Shown here: piece after piece, positions 47,901 through 59,342 of the stretch
Layout: every line of letters starts with the position of its first letter
Position numbering within the stretch: the first letter of the stretch is position 1
DNA from: Phascolomyces articulosus
Taxonomy: Eukaryota; Mucoromycota; Mucoromycetes; Mucorales; Lichtheimiaceae
Reading direction: 5' to 3'
Assembly (NCBI GenBank): GCA_025677815.1
Contig: JAIXMP010000019.1
Span: 434,001-498,000 of the forward strand
Length of the DNA: 64,000 nucleotides
The notes under the pieces: generated by a model
The model's database searches: none
Told to the model about the DNA's origin: nothing
What the model saw: the letters and a program-made list of their open reading frames with translations, nothing else
Made by a program: the position numbers and the translations under genes

Positions 47901-50005
47901 ACCAATGTCAACGGCAATCTGAAAAGATTCATGGTCAGGCACCAGATAGTATAAAATAGTCACTGTATCAGCATAGTACCCTTCGATCCATCCAATTGGA
48001 AAATAGGGTATTGGCCCATCGCGAAAATTCTTGTAACTATAGCGTATATCTATCAATGATAGCTGAGTAATACGGATTACACCCTTATCTTTTTTTGAAT
48101 AAGGTACTATCTGTATTGCTCGTTGGTTGACAGAAATAGCGCTGTGCATATTATATGTAACCTCACCATTGTCGGTAATATACCGATTTGATGATCTTGA
48201 ATTACACGACTGTAGAGGGATATCACACTTTCGCAAATCAGAGAGAGAAGGAAATGAATCTCTAATTAGTTGACTGTAACTTGTTTTATCCGCCAAACCC
48301 TGAATAAAGTCGTCATGATTCCTACGGTGATCATTGAAACGTAAATAGTCGAACACCTGATACTGCATGATTAAACGGCTATAGTTTATATGGTGGAAGC
48401 ATCCAACAATTATATCAAATAAGATACAAAGTATGTATACAAAGGAAAACCCTTTAAAATCTTCCGTTAAAACAATGCGTTCGTTTACAAAGTGTTTAAG
48501 AACAACAAAAAATCGCTCCAAGTAATCTGTACGGTATTGCTGTTGTTCAAAATACCAGAGAGCATGTTGTAGTAAAGGATCCTGAGAATATTCTGATAGG
48601 TTTCCTTTAAAACGCAGCTTCTGTTCAGTTTGTTGTTGAGAAATTTTGGTATTACTGAGGGTGTTATAAACCAGTGTTATCAAATCCTGGAGAGCTTCTT
48701 CATTTTTTTTGTTAATGTCGTTACTGTTATCTGTATGTGGTATCGATGATCCATCTTCTTGACTATTGATATTCTCGTGTGTTGATAATCCATCCCCCTG
48801 GCTGTTGCTATTCATGTGTTCTGATGGGCTATTTTCACAACTGTTGCTATTCGCCTGTGTTTGCAATAATATGTTTTCTTGACTGTTGGTAGCCTCTGGC
48901 GTATCAGGGGCACCATTATAAAGTGTATAGGCCACTCGAATAAGTCCTTTTTGTTCCTTTTTAAGTCGATGCAGTTCCTTGATTCTGTGATCAACAAAAC
49001 GTTCTGCTGCCCGATTAAGGTTCGTATCGTCATCAAGCTCGTCCTCGAGATAGGTAATCAAGCTGACAGAATCAAGAATATCTGGCCGATAAAGTAGATT
49101 CGGATGAAAAATCCCAATGGCTAGAATAGCTTCTTTTTTAAGGTCTTGATCGTCGATATGGATAATATGGCTTAGAATGGCCTTTGCATGTTTACATTCC
49201 ACTTCATCGACACTGATAAATGTTGTAATTGTTAAAAAAAGTTATTTGTTTATTGTGCTTTCTGTAAAAAATGTAAATATAACACATACCTAATGCCCTC
49301 AAGAAATATTTGTGGCTGGCACTGTAAAAGAGGCGGTGGGGGACTTCTTCCTCCATCTTCTTGTGTGGTGTCTGTAGCTGAAGTGTTACTATATACCATC
49401 AAAATAGAGAAATATTAGTATTTAATTAAAAATTCGAAACACAAAACCAAGTTTCAATTAGAATATAGCACTACCTGGTGTTGGAAGAAGGAGAAGCCTC
49501 AGCTTGCTGCTGCTGTTGTTGTAAAACATTGACATCGTCAACATCATTGCCAGTACTATAATTATTAAGGGAAATAGACAAACGCCACCTTCAGTTATAA
49601 AAATACAGAGGTGTATAGATTTTTTAAATGCAACATATATACCTCGATCTAGGAAAAATATTATTTGGACGCTCATCAAGTGGAATATTTATAAAAACAT
49701 CACTACAAATGATAAACGTACGTACAGTTAATAAGATGACTTCCGACTGTCTTGCTCTAGTGGCCACACTTCAGCAATTAGATTATTATAACCTATCACC
49801 GTTATTTCATACCCTTCATGGTTGTTCTGGGAATCATTAACAATATCATTACCATCTCTATAAAAAAAATACAATCATAAATGGGTAATGTTATAGAGCT
49901 ATCACAATGTTATATCATAACATACGTTTCAGTATCTGATGTACTATACTGATTATAGCCGCTTCGATTTTCTGGATTATTATCTTCGAAATTATTACTC
50001 AACAT
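44988..50005 (-). CDS. Giant protein with three copies of an unknown module (about 1,550 aa), unrecognised
   Basis: Function unknown. Five small exons (49926-50005, about 49741-49857, 49643-49702, 49475-49555, 49290-49388) lead into one intronless 4.2 kb exon (44988-49212). All five introns are phase 2. The exon 2/3 border is uncertain: a gtcatc donor gives a 38-nt intron, and a gtggcc donor at 49767 gives 65 nt, for 1,553 or 1,544 aa. The N-terminal part is acidic and Gln/Asn-rich. The main body has three diverged modules (separate entries) with the pattern LDIRY, GYY.D...IL..L.PD..SF.IAV, then W.WW...II. Hydrophobic segments occur near 48450-48390 (FVYILCILFDIIVGCF), 46110-46030 (Ala/Ile/Val-rich) and at the extreme C-terminus (FVYVSLVLIFTALSLI), suggesting a membrane or tail-anchored protein. 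No catalytic motif is recognised. Confidence 0.8.
45108..45710 (-). repeat. Module 3 of the giant protein
   Basis: Preceded by LLELFIGDFNGRLRPGWVLK. The core reads IPSLYFFDRKGFSIQGVAP, ISLLDIRLIDF, YYVDHIIKISKLIPDRQSF, EIAV and ISWAWWHREII. Confidence 0.7.
46518..47135 (-). repeat. Module 2 of the giant protein
   Basis: Preceded by IPELFGSFYGRIPSDFWLK. The core reads VPSLDILAKAGFSFKGIPA, INALDLRYNYRNF, GYFCDFMHILGFLIPDEPSF, DIAV and LDWNWWQKNILA. Confidence 0.7.
47763..48251 (-). repeat. Module 1 of the giant protein
   Basis: Begins FPSLSDLRKCDIPLQ. The core reads LSLIDIRYSYKNF, GYYADTVTILYYLVPDHESF, QIAV and IDWEWWKNNIIA. Confidence 0.65.
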
Positions 50006-50678
50006 AATATTTTCTACAGATTAATTTAGTATATTTTAATGTTATATAGTACAATTATTTCAACAAGTTGTTATGACTAGTATAGTTACATACACAAAAG
50101 TAAAGTTTGTGTGTTTCCAAAATCCTTCTTGTAGTATGTATTAGTAAACAAGGTAATGAAAAAAAAAAGATCAAATCAACTGTTGAGCATCGTATATTAA
50201 TTTATAGGTAATGTTTTGGGTAGTACTGGATCTATCGCATGATCATGTTGGCTTAGCGACATCGTATTATGACCGCACGGACAACATCATCATCTTTCTT
50301 GTTTCCCAAGGAGTATACAATCTCTTTTTTTTTTCATGGGCCTTGCTATTTATTGCTAAGCTTGGATTTTCTATGGTAATTATGCTAGTCACCAGACCAT
50401 TCAGGAAAAATGCTTTAAAGAATATTTCATTTCTGAAAAGCAACGTAAAAGATAATATGAAGCAGCAGGTTTTCGGATTAGGATAGATCTGACAAGTTTT
50501 ACAAATCAAAGCAAACGGAAGTGTAGCGATCCCAATATTTTTTTCAACTTTTAAGAAGCCGCTCCGGCATTATCATCATGCAACCAAAAGTAGAGCGCGA
50601 AGTATTATCCTTTCTCTTCCTTTTTCCACTTCTTTTATTGCGCAGTTGGATCGGGTTTTTTTATAGTTTTAAATATCC
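50006..50678. other. Divergent spacer between the giant gene and PELOTA
   Basis: Contains both promoters and the small plus-strand ORF 50211-50486 described separately. It ends in a T-rich run just before the Pelota start. Confidence 0.5.
50211..50486 (+). CDS. Possible small membrane protein (91 aa), doubtful
   Basis: ORF with an ATG start, MFWVVLDLSHDHVGLATSY, then a hydrophobic stretch of about 38 residues (FLVSQGVYNLFFFSWALLFI and on) and a basic tail. It sits directly after tttatag, so it might be an exon of a transcript from the divergent promoter. No family is recognised. Composition alone does not prove it is coding. Confidence 0.22.
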   Translation: MFWVVLDLSHDHVGLATSYYDRTDNIIIFLVSQGVYNLFFFSWALLFIAKLGFSMVIMLVTRPFRKNALKNISFLKSNVKDNMKQQVFGLG

Positions 50679-52543
50679 ATGAAGGTAAAAAATAAAAGTA
50701 GACAAAAAAAAAAAAAAAAAAACTTTCAAGATTATTGCAAGTTTTACTGAACAATTCAAACAAAAAAAATTATTTAGTTAATAAACAAAACGTTAGAGAA
50801 AGATGCTTCGGGGCATGTCACCCTATATCCAGAAGAACTGGAAGACATGTGGCATGTTTATAATTTGATTTCTAAGGAAGATCAAATTAAAGCAACTACG
50901 ATCCGGTATGTAAAGAAATGAAGAGAAATGTTATTTCAGTATTCTAAATATATAACCTCGATTGTGGATTCATGTTGACCGAATCATTATTATTAGACGT
51001 CTTCAATCAGAAAGTTCGACTGGATCAACCACAAGTCAACGTACTCGAATGGTTCTTACAATTACTGTTGAGAGTGTTGATTTCGATCCACAGGTCGGCC
51101 TTCTACGTATTAACGGTCGTGTTACAAGTGAAAATCCTCATGTGAAGGTAAAAAAAAAATACAATAGAAACGGATATGTTATGTTTTTTTACTAATTTTT
51201 TTTTTGTTTGTTGTACATAAAAAAAATAAACCTTAGATGGGAAGTTACCATACGATTGATTTAGAATTAAATCGAAATTTTACTTTATACAAGCCAGAAT
51301 GGGATGTGATTGCTTTGGAACGAGTTGAGGATGCATGTGATGTAACAAAACAAGCAGATGTGGCTGCTATTGTTTGTCAAGAAGGATTAGCCAATGTTTG
51401 TTTTTTGACGCAACATATGACGATTGTGAAGCAACGCATAGAAACACCTATTCCTCGAAAGAGAAAAGGATCAGTAACAAATCATGAAAAGGTAAATAAC
51501 ATAAATTTATAATGGACATATTGTCAGAAAACAAGGTGACTAATGGAATAATGTGGGTACCGATATATTAAAAATGAATTAGGGTCTTCAACGATTTTAT
51601 GATCAAATTTACCAAGCAATTTTACGATTACTCAATTTTGATATTATCAAGGCTGTTATTATTGCTAGTCCTGGATTTGTTCGGGTATGAAAAACATAAC
51701 AATAATCTTATTATAAGTTGAAGGAACTTTTAATAATAGATTAATTTATATATAAATAGGAACAAGTATACCAATATATCTTTGATCAGGCAGTGGTAAG
51801 TGACACATGTAAAAAAATAATTGGATATGATAATGGATGGTAACAAGAAGATAATGATTGGAAATTAACTTTGTAATATTCATATTTTCTTAGAAAACGG
51901 ATAATAAAGTGTTGATGGAAAATCGATCCAAATTTGTCCTTATTCACAGTTCCAGTGGTCATAAACATGCATTAAATGAAGTTATGCAAGATCCAGCAAT
52001 CCAATCCAAGTTGGCAGATACCAAAGCAGCAAGTGAAGTCCAAGCATTGGAAGATTTTTATAAAATGTTGAATAATGATCCAGATCGTGCATTTTATGGT
52101 ATTAATCATGTACTCAAGGCAGATGCACATGGTGCTATTGGTACATTACTTGTTACGGATGAACTTTTCAGGTAAAGTATTTGTATGATAAAATAATATG
52201 GATAAGGTTAGTATAGAGATATTAAAGATAAAATGTGCTATTTTTTTTTCTTGCTATTACAGATCAGCAGATATTGCAACACGACGGAGATATGTTGATT
52301 TGGTGGAATCTGTTCGAAATACAGGTGGAGAAGTGCGTGTATTTTCTAGTATGCATGTTTCTGGAGAACGTAAGTAGCATATAAAAAGTGGAAAAGAGAG
52401 AGGGAGAGAAAATAAAAAAAGTAGCTTACTAACAAGCTACAATAATAGAACTCAACCTTCTTAGTGGCGTTGCCGCCATTCTTACTTACCCATTACCAGA
52501 TATAGAGATGGAAGATGAAGAAGAACACACCGAGCAAAATTAA
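50679..52543 (+). CDS. DOM34: Pelota/Dom34 ribosome-rescue factor
   Basis: eRF1-like factor that acts with Hbs1 to split stalled ribosomes in no-go and non-stop decay. Nine exons (50679-50684, 50778-50905, 50997-51147, 51237-51491, 51583-51684, 51760-51795, 51894-52171, 52263-52369, 52449-52543) encode 385 aa, the length of human Pelota. Exon 1 is only ATGAAG; joined to exon 2 it gives [22 protein letters not shown], matching the family start. Domain A includes [10 protein letters not shown] and [11 protein letters not shown]. Domain B has [11 protein letters not shown] and lacks a GGQ motif, as expected. Domain C has [46 protein letters not shown] and an acidic tail. All joins keep frame. 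Confidence 0.95.
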
Positions 52544-52770
52544 TTATATAGAAGGAAAAAAGAACAAAAAGAAAAGTGATTACGTGTAAAATTTAATAAT
52601 TGAATTGTGTCTATAAAAAAGTCTTTATGTTTTGTATATATACATTTTTTTTTCTGGATGGTGTGTATGTGTATGTATGAGGAGAATGATGATATCAAAT
52701 GTTTGGAGGAGGATGATAAGAAGACTAATGGTAAAGAAAAAAAGGATTTTGGTCAAAATAGAATAATAAA

Positions 52771-54029
52771 TTATTGTTTTAATACTTCATCTCCAAACAA
52801 TGCTGCTGCTGCTTGAGCAACAACAGCTTGTGCGGCGGCCTGCGCAGCAGCATAATTCATGGCAAGGATAGCATCAATAGCAGCTAAAATATCTGCTTCC
52901 CACCAACCCATTTCATAATCTACTAATCCATAACGTTCTAATTTATCAGCCCAAGCAACCACCATTTCTCGTAATCCGTATAAATGTTGATCCGTTAGTC
53001 GTTCGATTTCTGAGCTTGGTTCATGACGTTGTGCTAATGCATATAACCAACAATTATTAAGGCCTGCCCAAAACTGTTCACGATCAATAGCATTATATGG
53101 ATGATCGTCCGATGTTAATCCTAAAACAGTAAAGATGAAAAAAGTGTACCATTTTTGTTTGTATATATGAATATTCCATTTTGCTTCCATGGTATTTAGA
53201 TTCAAAAAATCCCCCAAAAAGGTACCATACCTAATTGTTCACAGTGATCTACAACAGCACTTGTTGCTTTACTGAGGGTTTGAAATCCACTGACCATATT
53301 TCGTTGTTCAACGTGATCTAAGGTTGCTTTTAATTGCTTTTGTATTTCTTCAAAACTGGTAGTGGATGTAGGGGGTGGTGGTTGTAAAGTGGCGGTAGGG
53401 GTAACTGTCGTGGTCGCTGCTGTTTCTGTGGCAACAGGTGCAGCAACTACTGGTGTCGGTGTAGGTGCTGGGGTAGTTGCTGCTATTGTTGTTGTTGTTG
53501 TTGTTGTTGCCGCTGCTGTGGTGGTGGCCGTAGATACTGTTGTCGCTACAGGTTGCACTGGTTGTTGTTGTACTGACTGTACAGGTGCTGGAGTTACAAT
53601 AGGTTCTTGTTCAACGTTTTGTTCTTCTGTTTTAACAATGATTTCGGTATTATTGGCAATGGGTTCTGTTTTTACGGTAGATTCTATTTCCATTGGAGTA
53701 GGGGTAGTACTGGTAGTATTGGTGGCTTCTGTAGTAGGAGTAGAGGTAACCGTAGGAGTTGTATTATTTGTTATGGGGATCGTCGCAGTAGTACTAGTTG
53801 CATCGGAAGTCATTGCTGTTGTTGCTGGAGTTGTTGGTGAGGCTGCTGTAGTTGATTCTGCTGTATTATTATTGTTATTAGGTTCTATTTTAACTGTTGC
53901 AGTTTCTACTGTAGGTGAAGACGACGTTTCAAAATCAGTCATGCTTGTATTTTCATCTAAACTACTCAATGGGCTACTTGACGTGACTGATTGAAGTGAA
54001 GGAGAATTCCCATTATTATTAGCTTGCAT
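52771..54029 (-). CDS. Ser/Thr-rich protein with a conserved-looking helical C-terminus (382 aa)
   Basis: Two exons (53231-54029 and 52771-53120) join in frame. The first about 210 residues are low complexity, rich in Thr, Pro, Ala and Val, with many TTT and TPTP runs. From about residue 225 the sequence becomes folded-looking: FEEIQKQLKATLDHVEQRN, then DREQFWAGLNNCWLYALAQ, LREMVVAWADKLERYGLVDY and EMGWWEADILAAID. It ends with an Ala/Gln-rich helix (YAAAQAAAQAVVAQAAAALF). I recall a similar YGLVDYQMG..EEEI pattern in uncharacterised fungal proteins but cannot name the family. The intron is 53121-53230. Confidence 0.75.
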
Positions 54030-57000
54030 ATTTTTATGTGTATTTGCTGCCTGTGTCTATCGCTTAAAAAAGATTTATTGTAAACCTTTTTTATAAGTTA
54101 TTCTATTTTTTTTCGGCTCAGTCGGAAGTTTCTCTCCGCGACTTTATGTTTTTGCATCTGTCCAATTGCGAATTCCAATATGTGTCATTCTGTCCCCGGT
54201 TGTATATAGCCCTAAATGGTTCGTTCAACCTGTGCTCATCATTTTCCATTTGACGCATCCGGGGAGAAACTTAAAAAAGTGATGATATATTTGAGCGATA
54301 TTTTATATCATATTAAAGAATATCTATGTGCGATAAAGGTGAAACTAATAAAAATATAATTATCAAGGAATGATGTATATCTAGAAAGGAAAAGAAAATT
54401 CTCAATACTCATTGGCAGATGGGTATTCCTCCATAATCTTTTCAATTATGCTACAAAAGCTCTATATTAGATCACCGTTCACGTATCATATTTTTAATAA
54501 AAACTTAGCATCAGCCTTCCTTTGAAGATCTAGAAGATTTTTTTCTACAGCAGATCAATTCTTATTACTCTTCTGCGTACGCAATAGACTGATTTATTAT
54601 CTTTGGATAAACTAAAAATATGATCTTCCTCTTATACAACTATTAGGCTATCCATTATTATAACTATCCTATATATAAGACGATGTATCCATAAAAAATA
54701 AGTTTTATTATGGTAAGAGACCGTCATCATGGAGAATATTACAACTAGTTGGCATGGAGTATCTGCATTTTTCAATTTTATAAATAGAAACATATTTTTA
54801 CAGGGAACTAACTATACTGGGTAATTGTGGCCACCTCCACCACCACAAAACGAGATGCATAAACACCTTATATAAAAATTATAATTACTACCATCTAATT
54901 TTACGTTTTGTATACACTTGGAAATACGGCACTTTACATCCTCTACTATTCAATATTTTGTTAACATGATTTCAACCGAAATAAGTAAAAAAAGATCGTA
55001 CTAATTCTATTGTGCCTCGTTAAATAAAAACTTGGGCTTGTTGTAAAAAAAAAAAAGGTTAATGTATAAAAATCGCTTTCTATAATTATTCTATATCAAC
55101 TTAAAGGAGTCTTGGATAATACAATGAATTCTGTAGAATTATTAATTAAACAAATGCCTGAGTATCTAAATGAATAGCAGCAGCACGTACATCATTGAAA
55201 TCTATGAGTAATGAAACTGAATGGAGGAAATTAAAATTGATAAGAACTGTATTCTCGAAAAACTTTATTACCATTTTTTGGACAGTGATAAGACTTTGCT
55301 ACAAATCAATTTAATATATTAATATATAACTTCATAACAATTTATAATTTTTTCTAATGTATCCTTCATCTGTAAGTATAACTGTATTTGATAGATTATA
55401 TATTTATTGTACTATCAATAATATAATCATTTTACAACCAACAGTTTAATCTTACAAAAGATCGACCTCAACGACAATTAATGCAAAAAAAAAAAAAATC
55501 GAATTTATTTTTATCTAGGTAATAGAATTCTGGGTAGGTAAAAATAAATAACATCAGCTGGCTTCCCTATTGCTGATCATCACCAAACAAAGTATAAAAT
55601 CTCTTTGTGTTTCCTTTTCATGAAAGTTTGTTTTACATTGTACAAAGACTACTAAGCAATAATAAATAATCTGTATGTCCCTCCTAGTGGGCTTGGTTTT
55701 ATTAATTAGATTATGGCAATGATGAGGGATGATGATGAAAAAAAAAGTAACAAACAAAATCTAAAATGGTAATTTTAGAAAAGTTTAAAAAAAATATAAA
55801 GCCCAAGTAGATCGTCCCCAAATGAAATTTCACCGTACATTCATCATGACAAGATATGATATTAATAATAAGAACGACAAAACCTATGAAGTTTGATGTT
55901 TATATAACCATTCTATTTTATGGAGCATCTTTTTTTTGTATATATTACAGTACCTGTAGTAACCAATTTAAGCATATCTTCTTTTTCTCAATCAACAGAA
56001 AAATACCATATTAGCAAATTCTAACATCAAAATTCGTTTTACTGTATTATGTAGATAGTCTGGGTTCCCCATCAATAATTTTAAGTTTTTATGATATGGA
56101 AGGTACATGTTTTCACAGACTATCTCCATTCATATATTTACAATAAAAAAAAAGACAAAATAAAACTATTTCTTGTTCCTATAATGGTAACTGTAAAAAG
56201 AATTCGAAATGGTGAATAATAATATAATGAAAACCAACGTTTAATATTATTATCTGCGATTGCTGTTTATGTATTTGTTAATTATGTTCTTAGAAGTATA
56301 GTATTTTTAAGGTTCTTCTGGAGCCATCGATAATTTAAATACAAACACACATTTATATTAATATGATCACCAATAAGAAATAGAGTGACGAGTAATGGGA
56401 AAAAAATAACTTTTCAATCTTGTATAACGCAGTGTCTATGTATGTATCATCTGTCACATTATAATAATTAGACTATCATGATGATAAAACGTGTTAAATA
56501 TTCTTGGAAGAAAAGGTATATACTCACGCCCAAATCATGTACCATCACTTGAGCTATTTGGAAATCCATTTATTATTGTAAATGATAGTATAATTTATAC
56601 ATCGAAATCCATCCATCCATCCATCATCAACAAGCTCTAAAGAAGAGGTCGCTTTATAAGTCTTCATTACGATTGAGATTTCGATAATATTATGCATTAC
56701 AACAACAAACAACTTTTTTTACAACCAAATAAATTATCACAGACGCCTTTTTATTTTTTATTTTTTTTCTGGATAGTAGTAACTCGTAGTGATATCAAAA
56801 CACGGATTAACAGTTTTTTTTTCACAATCAGATGGATAATTATATATAAAAAAAAGTGGCTGAATGATGTATTGGAGATCTATGATAACAATAAAGAGAG
56901 GATGTAAAGTTTTTGGAAATGTGGCTATACTCTTCATTGAATACTTTATATGGTATTTTAACAAAAAAGAAGCTTTCGTATATAAATATAGATCAATTTC

Positions 57001-57410
57001 ATTTTACCTTAATATCTAGTTTTTTTTTTCTTTTCTCTGTAAATCCCGCCTCATCTTTTTATTGTTACTTTTAATAGTAACTTTTCTTCCTTATTATTTA
57101 TATGATTATATCCCGAATAACCCTCATTGCTGGAACTGGATTCCGTACTGCCGGCTATTATTAAAATAAGAAGAACCTAGCATATATCCATTCAAGTTTA
57201 TCCAATAGCAAAGAAAGACATTTATATATACTTAAATAATAAATCTGTGTCATATTTATATCGACAATTCTTTCAATTGGTATGTTGCTTTAGTTGTTTA
57301 TACATAGAGAAACTATATGATTACTCTTATTGGAGAGTAGTATAAAAATACAACGTATGATGGTAACTGTAGAAATTTCGATTATTATATTTTATCTAGG
57401 ACAGAGAAAC
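54030..57410. other. 3.4 kb gene-free region upstream of the second HET gene
   Basis: Very AT-rich. No ORF with coding character was found and no repeat family recognised. A tttatctag acceptor-like sequence lies 12 bp before the HET ATG, so a 5' UTR intron is possible. Confidence 0.5.
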
Positions 57411-59342
57411 ATGGGATACATCACATATGACCGTCAACAGTGGCGTGTTGAAAATGCTTATACCAATGACTTATCAGGACCTTACAAGCGACCACCTATT
57501 CGATATTTTCCCAGATCAGCAAGCGGGCCACCATTAAATAGTAACCGGCAAGAAGATGGAAAAGAAGGGGGAGATCATCCTGATTCATATTTACCTTTCC
57601 GACCGAATCTACTTGTCAGGATAGAAGATATGAAAGTTGTTAATGGAGCAGATGTGGATGATGATTATTGTGCATTGTCCTACTCTTGGAATCAATCAGG
57701 GGATTTGGTCAAGAAACGAGACTTGGTAAAAGATGGCAATGATGGCTGGACTAATAAGACTACTTGTGCTTCTGGTACCTCCCAAGAATATCAAGGAAAT
57801 GATGACGATGAATATGTTCGAAGCGATCAAGGTAAACACACTATTGTTGACTTTCCAGCTAAAAAAGTCAGAACCAAGATAAGACCTAGAGGGCGACGAA
57901 GATCAAGTTTACCACCTACCACTCGGCTGGTCAAATTTGAAGGTCTCATTCAACAAATCTGTTTAGATTTTGGTGTCCGTTATATTTGGTATGATCAGAT
58001 GTGTATTGATCAGAACGATCCAGATCAAAAGAGAATCGAAATAAAACAAATGCATCGCATTTATAATAATGCATTATTTTCTATCGTACTGGTTCCGGAA
58101 TTACGAGTCACTCGATGTCAAGATGATTGTGGTGAATATACATATCGATGCAACAGTGATGCTGGTATCAATACTGAATGGTGTCGAAGGGCGTGGACAT
58201 TAGAAGAAATGGCAATGTCTCGCCTCATGTTGTACGTAGCACGTAATACGCACATGTGGAGTGATACTGTGGATGCCAGTATCGTCAAGCTTTCATATCA
58301 TCATCATTATTATTTTAGTGTTTGTGCACGTTCCTTGAAATGGGCGGCTTGTACAGCCCTTTATCATGCACATCGACGGTTGAGTACCAAACCACATGAT
58401 CGTATTTTTTCACTGGCCAATATTTTCCCAGACATCATCAATCAAATTATCTTTAGTTATAATCAGCCGATCCACAAATTAATGATGCAGTTTTATAGTG
58501 CTCTCATCAAGAATGATATTCGTATTTTGTTGTTTGGTACAGATTATGCTTCGCCTGCACCCAGCAGAAGCAAGAACAAGGACGGTATATCTACGAAAAA
58601 TGAAGGGGGAGGAGGAATGAGTATTCGAGATCAGTATGCTGCCGAATTGCCCTCCTGGGTTGGTATGAAAGCAACCCACATGCCTCAACTTGCATTGGAT
58701 GATTTATCCCCAGTGTCATCCACTCCATTCAACAATTATAGGACATATGACCATTCACTTGTATTAAAATGCCGTTGTGTTTCTGTTTCTTTACTCAAAG
58801 ATCTCCAAGAAGGAGGAGCAGTGGGTCTTTATCCACAAAGTGAAACTATTGGCCAACAACATTATTTTTCTTCTTCAACTTATTCACAACAACAGCAACC
58901 AATTACCGCAACAAATTCCAGGTCGTCCTTGAAATTTGTACCGGCTCCGAATCAAAAACCAATATCACCTCTCGACAATAGTTTTAAGAATCTGTCTTAT
59001 TCTGGATACTACGGTTTACGAGTAACACATCGACTTCCAGTAAGACTGATCAAAACACGCTCTTGTTGTAGTAGTCATATACCTTTACCTGATAATGATA
59101 TTTATGCGGGCTATATGTCATTAACAGCAGAAGATCTTGATGATCAACAAGATGAAAACTCTACATCAACAACGTTAACGATTCTTTCCGAACTTGCCTT
59201 TACTACTGTATTTTCTGATTTAGTTGTTATGCCAGTAGTTCTCAAAAAAGGGCAGCATTATAAAAGTATCGGCGTTTGCTTTATGCATAAATGTATTGAT
59301 CTGGAAAATCTGGGGATAGTTGAAGAGTTCGAAATTCAGTAA
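57411..59342 (+). CDS. HET-domain (heterokaryon incompatibility-like) protein, intact paralogue
   Basis: Paralogue of the gene at the window start, 643 aa, intronless. I chose the ATG at 57411 because the product then begins MGYITYDRQQW, as in the paralogue; in-frame ATGs at 57357 and 57360 would add up to 18 residues. HET motifs are CALSYSW near residue 88, YIWYDQMCIDQND near 190, MHRIYNNA, and WCRRAWTLEE near 257. The shared KPHDRIFSLANIFPDI block follows. The C-terminal half (about 300 residues) is less conserved, Ser/Gln-rich in places, and ends GVCFMHKCIDLENLGIVEEF, again parallel to the first copy. It has no recognisable NACHT, kinase or WD40 partner domain. It lies alone in an 8 kb gene-poor block. 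Confidence 0.85.
   Translation: MGYITYDRQQWRVENAYTNDLSGPYKRPPIRYFPRSASGPPLNSNRQEDGKEGGDHPDSYLPFRPNLLVRIEDMKVVNGADVDDDYCALSYSWNQSGDLVKKRDLVKDGNDGWTNKTTCASGTSQEYQGNDDDEYVRSDQGKHTIVDFPAKKVRTKIRPRGRRRSSLPPTTRLVKFEGLIQQICLDFGVRYIWYDQMCIDQNDPDQKRIEIKQMHRIYNNALFSIVLVPELRVTRCQDDCGEYTYRCNSDAGINTEWCRRAWTLEEMAMSRLMLYVARNTHMWSDTVDASIVKLSYHHHYYFSVCARSLKWAACTALYHAHRRLSTKPHDRIFSLANIFPDIINQIIFSYNQPIHKLMMQFYSALIKNDIRILLFGTDYASPAPSRSKNKDGISTKNEGGGGMSIRDQYAAELPSWVGMKATHMPQLALDDLSPVSSTPFNNYRTYDHSLVLKCRCVSVSLLKDLQEGGAVGLYPQSETIGQQHYFSSSTYSQQQQPITATNSRSSLKFVPAPNQKPISPLDNSFKNLSYSGYYGLRVTHRLPVRLIKTRSCCSSHIPLPDNDIYAGYMSLTAEDLDDQQDENSTSTTLTILSELAFTTVFSDLVVMPVVLKKGQHYKSIGVCFMHKCIDLENLGIVEEFEIQ

Noticed and set aside
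53362..53994. 210-codon Val/Ala-rich plus-strand ORF
   Set aside because: Antisense of the Thr-rich repeats of the minus-strand gene; low complexity only.
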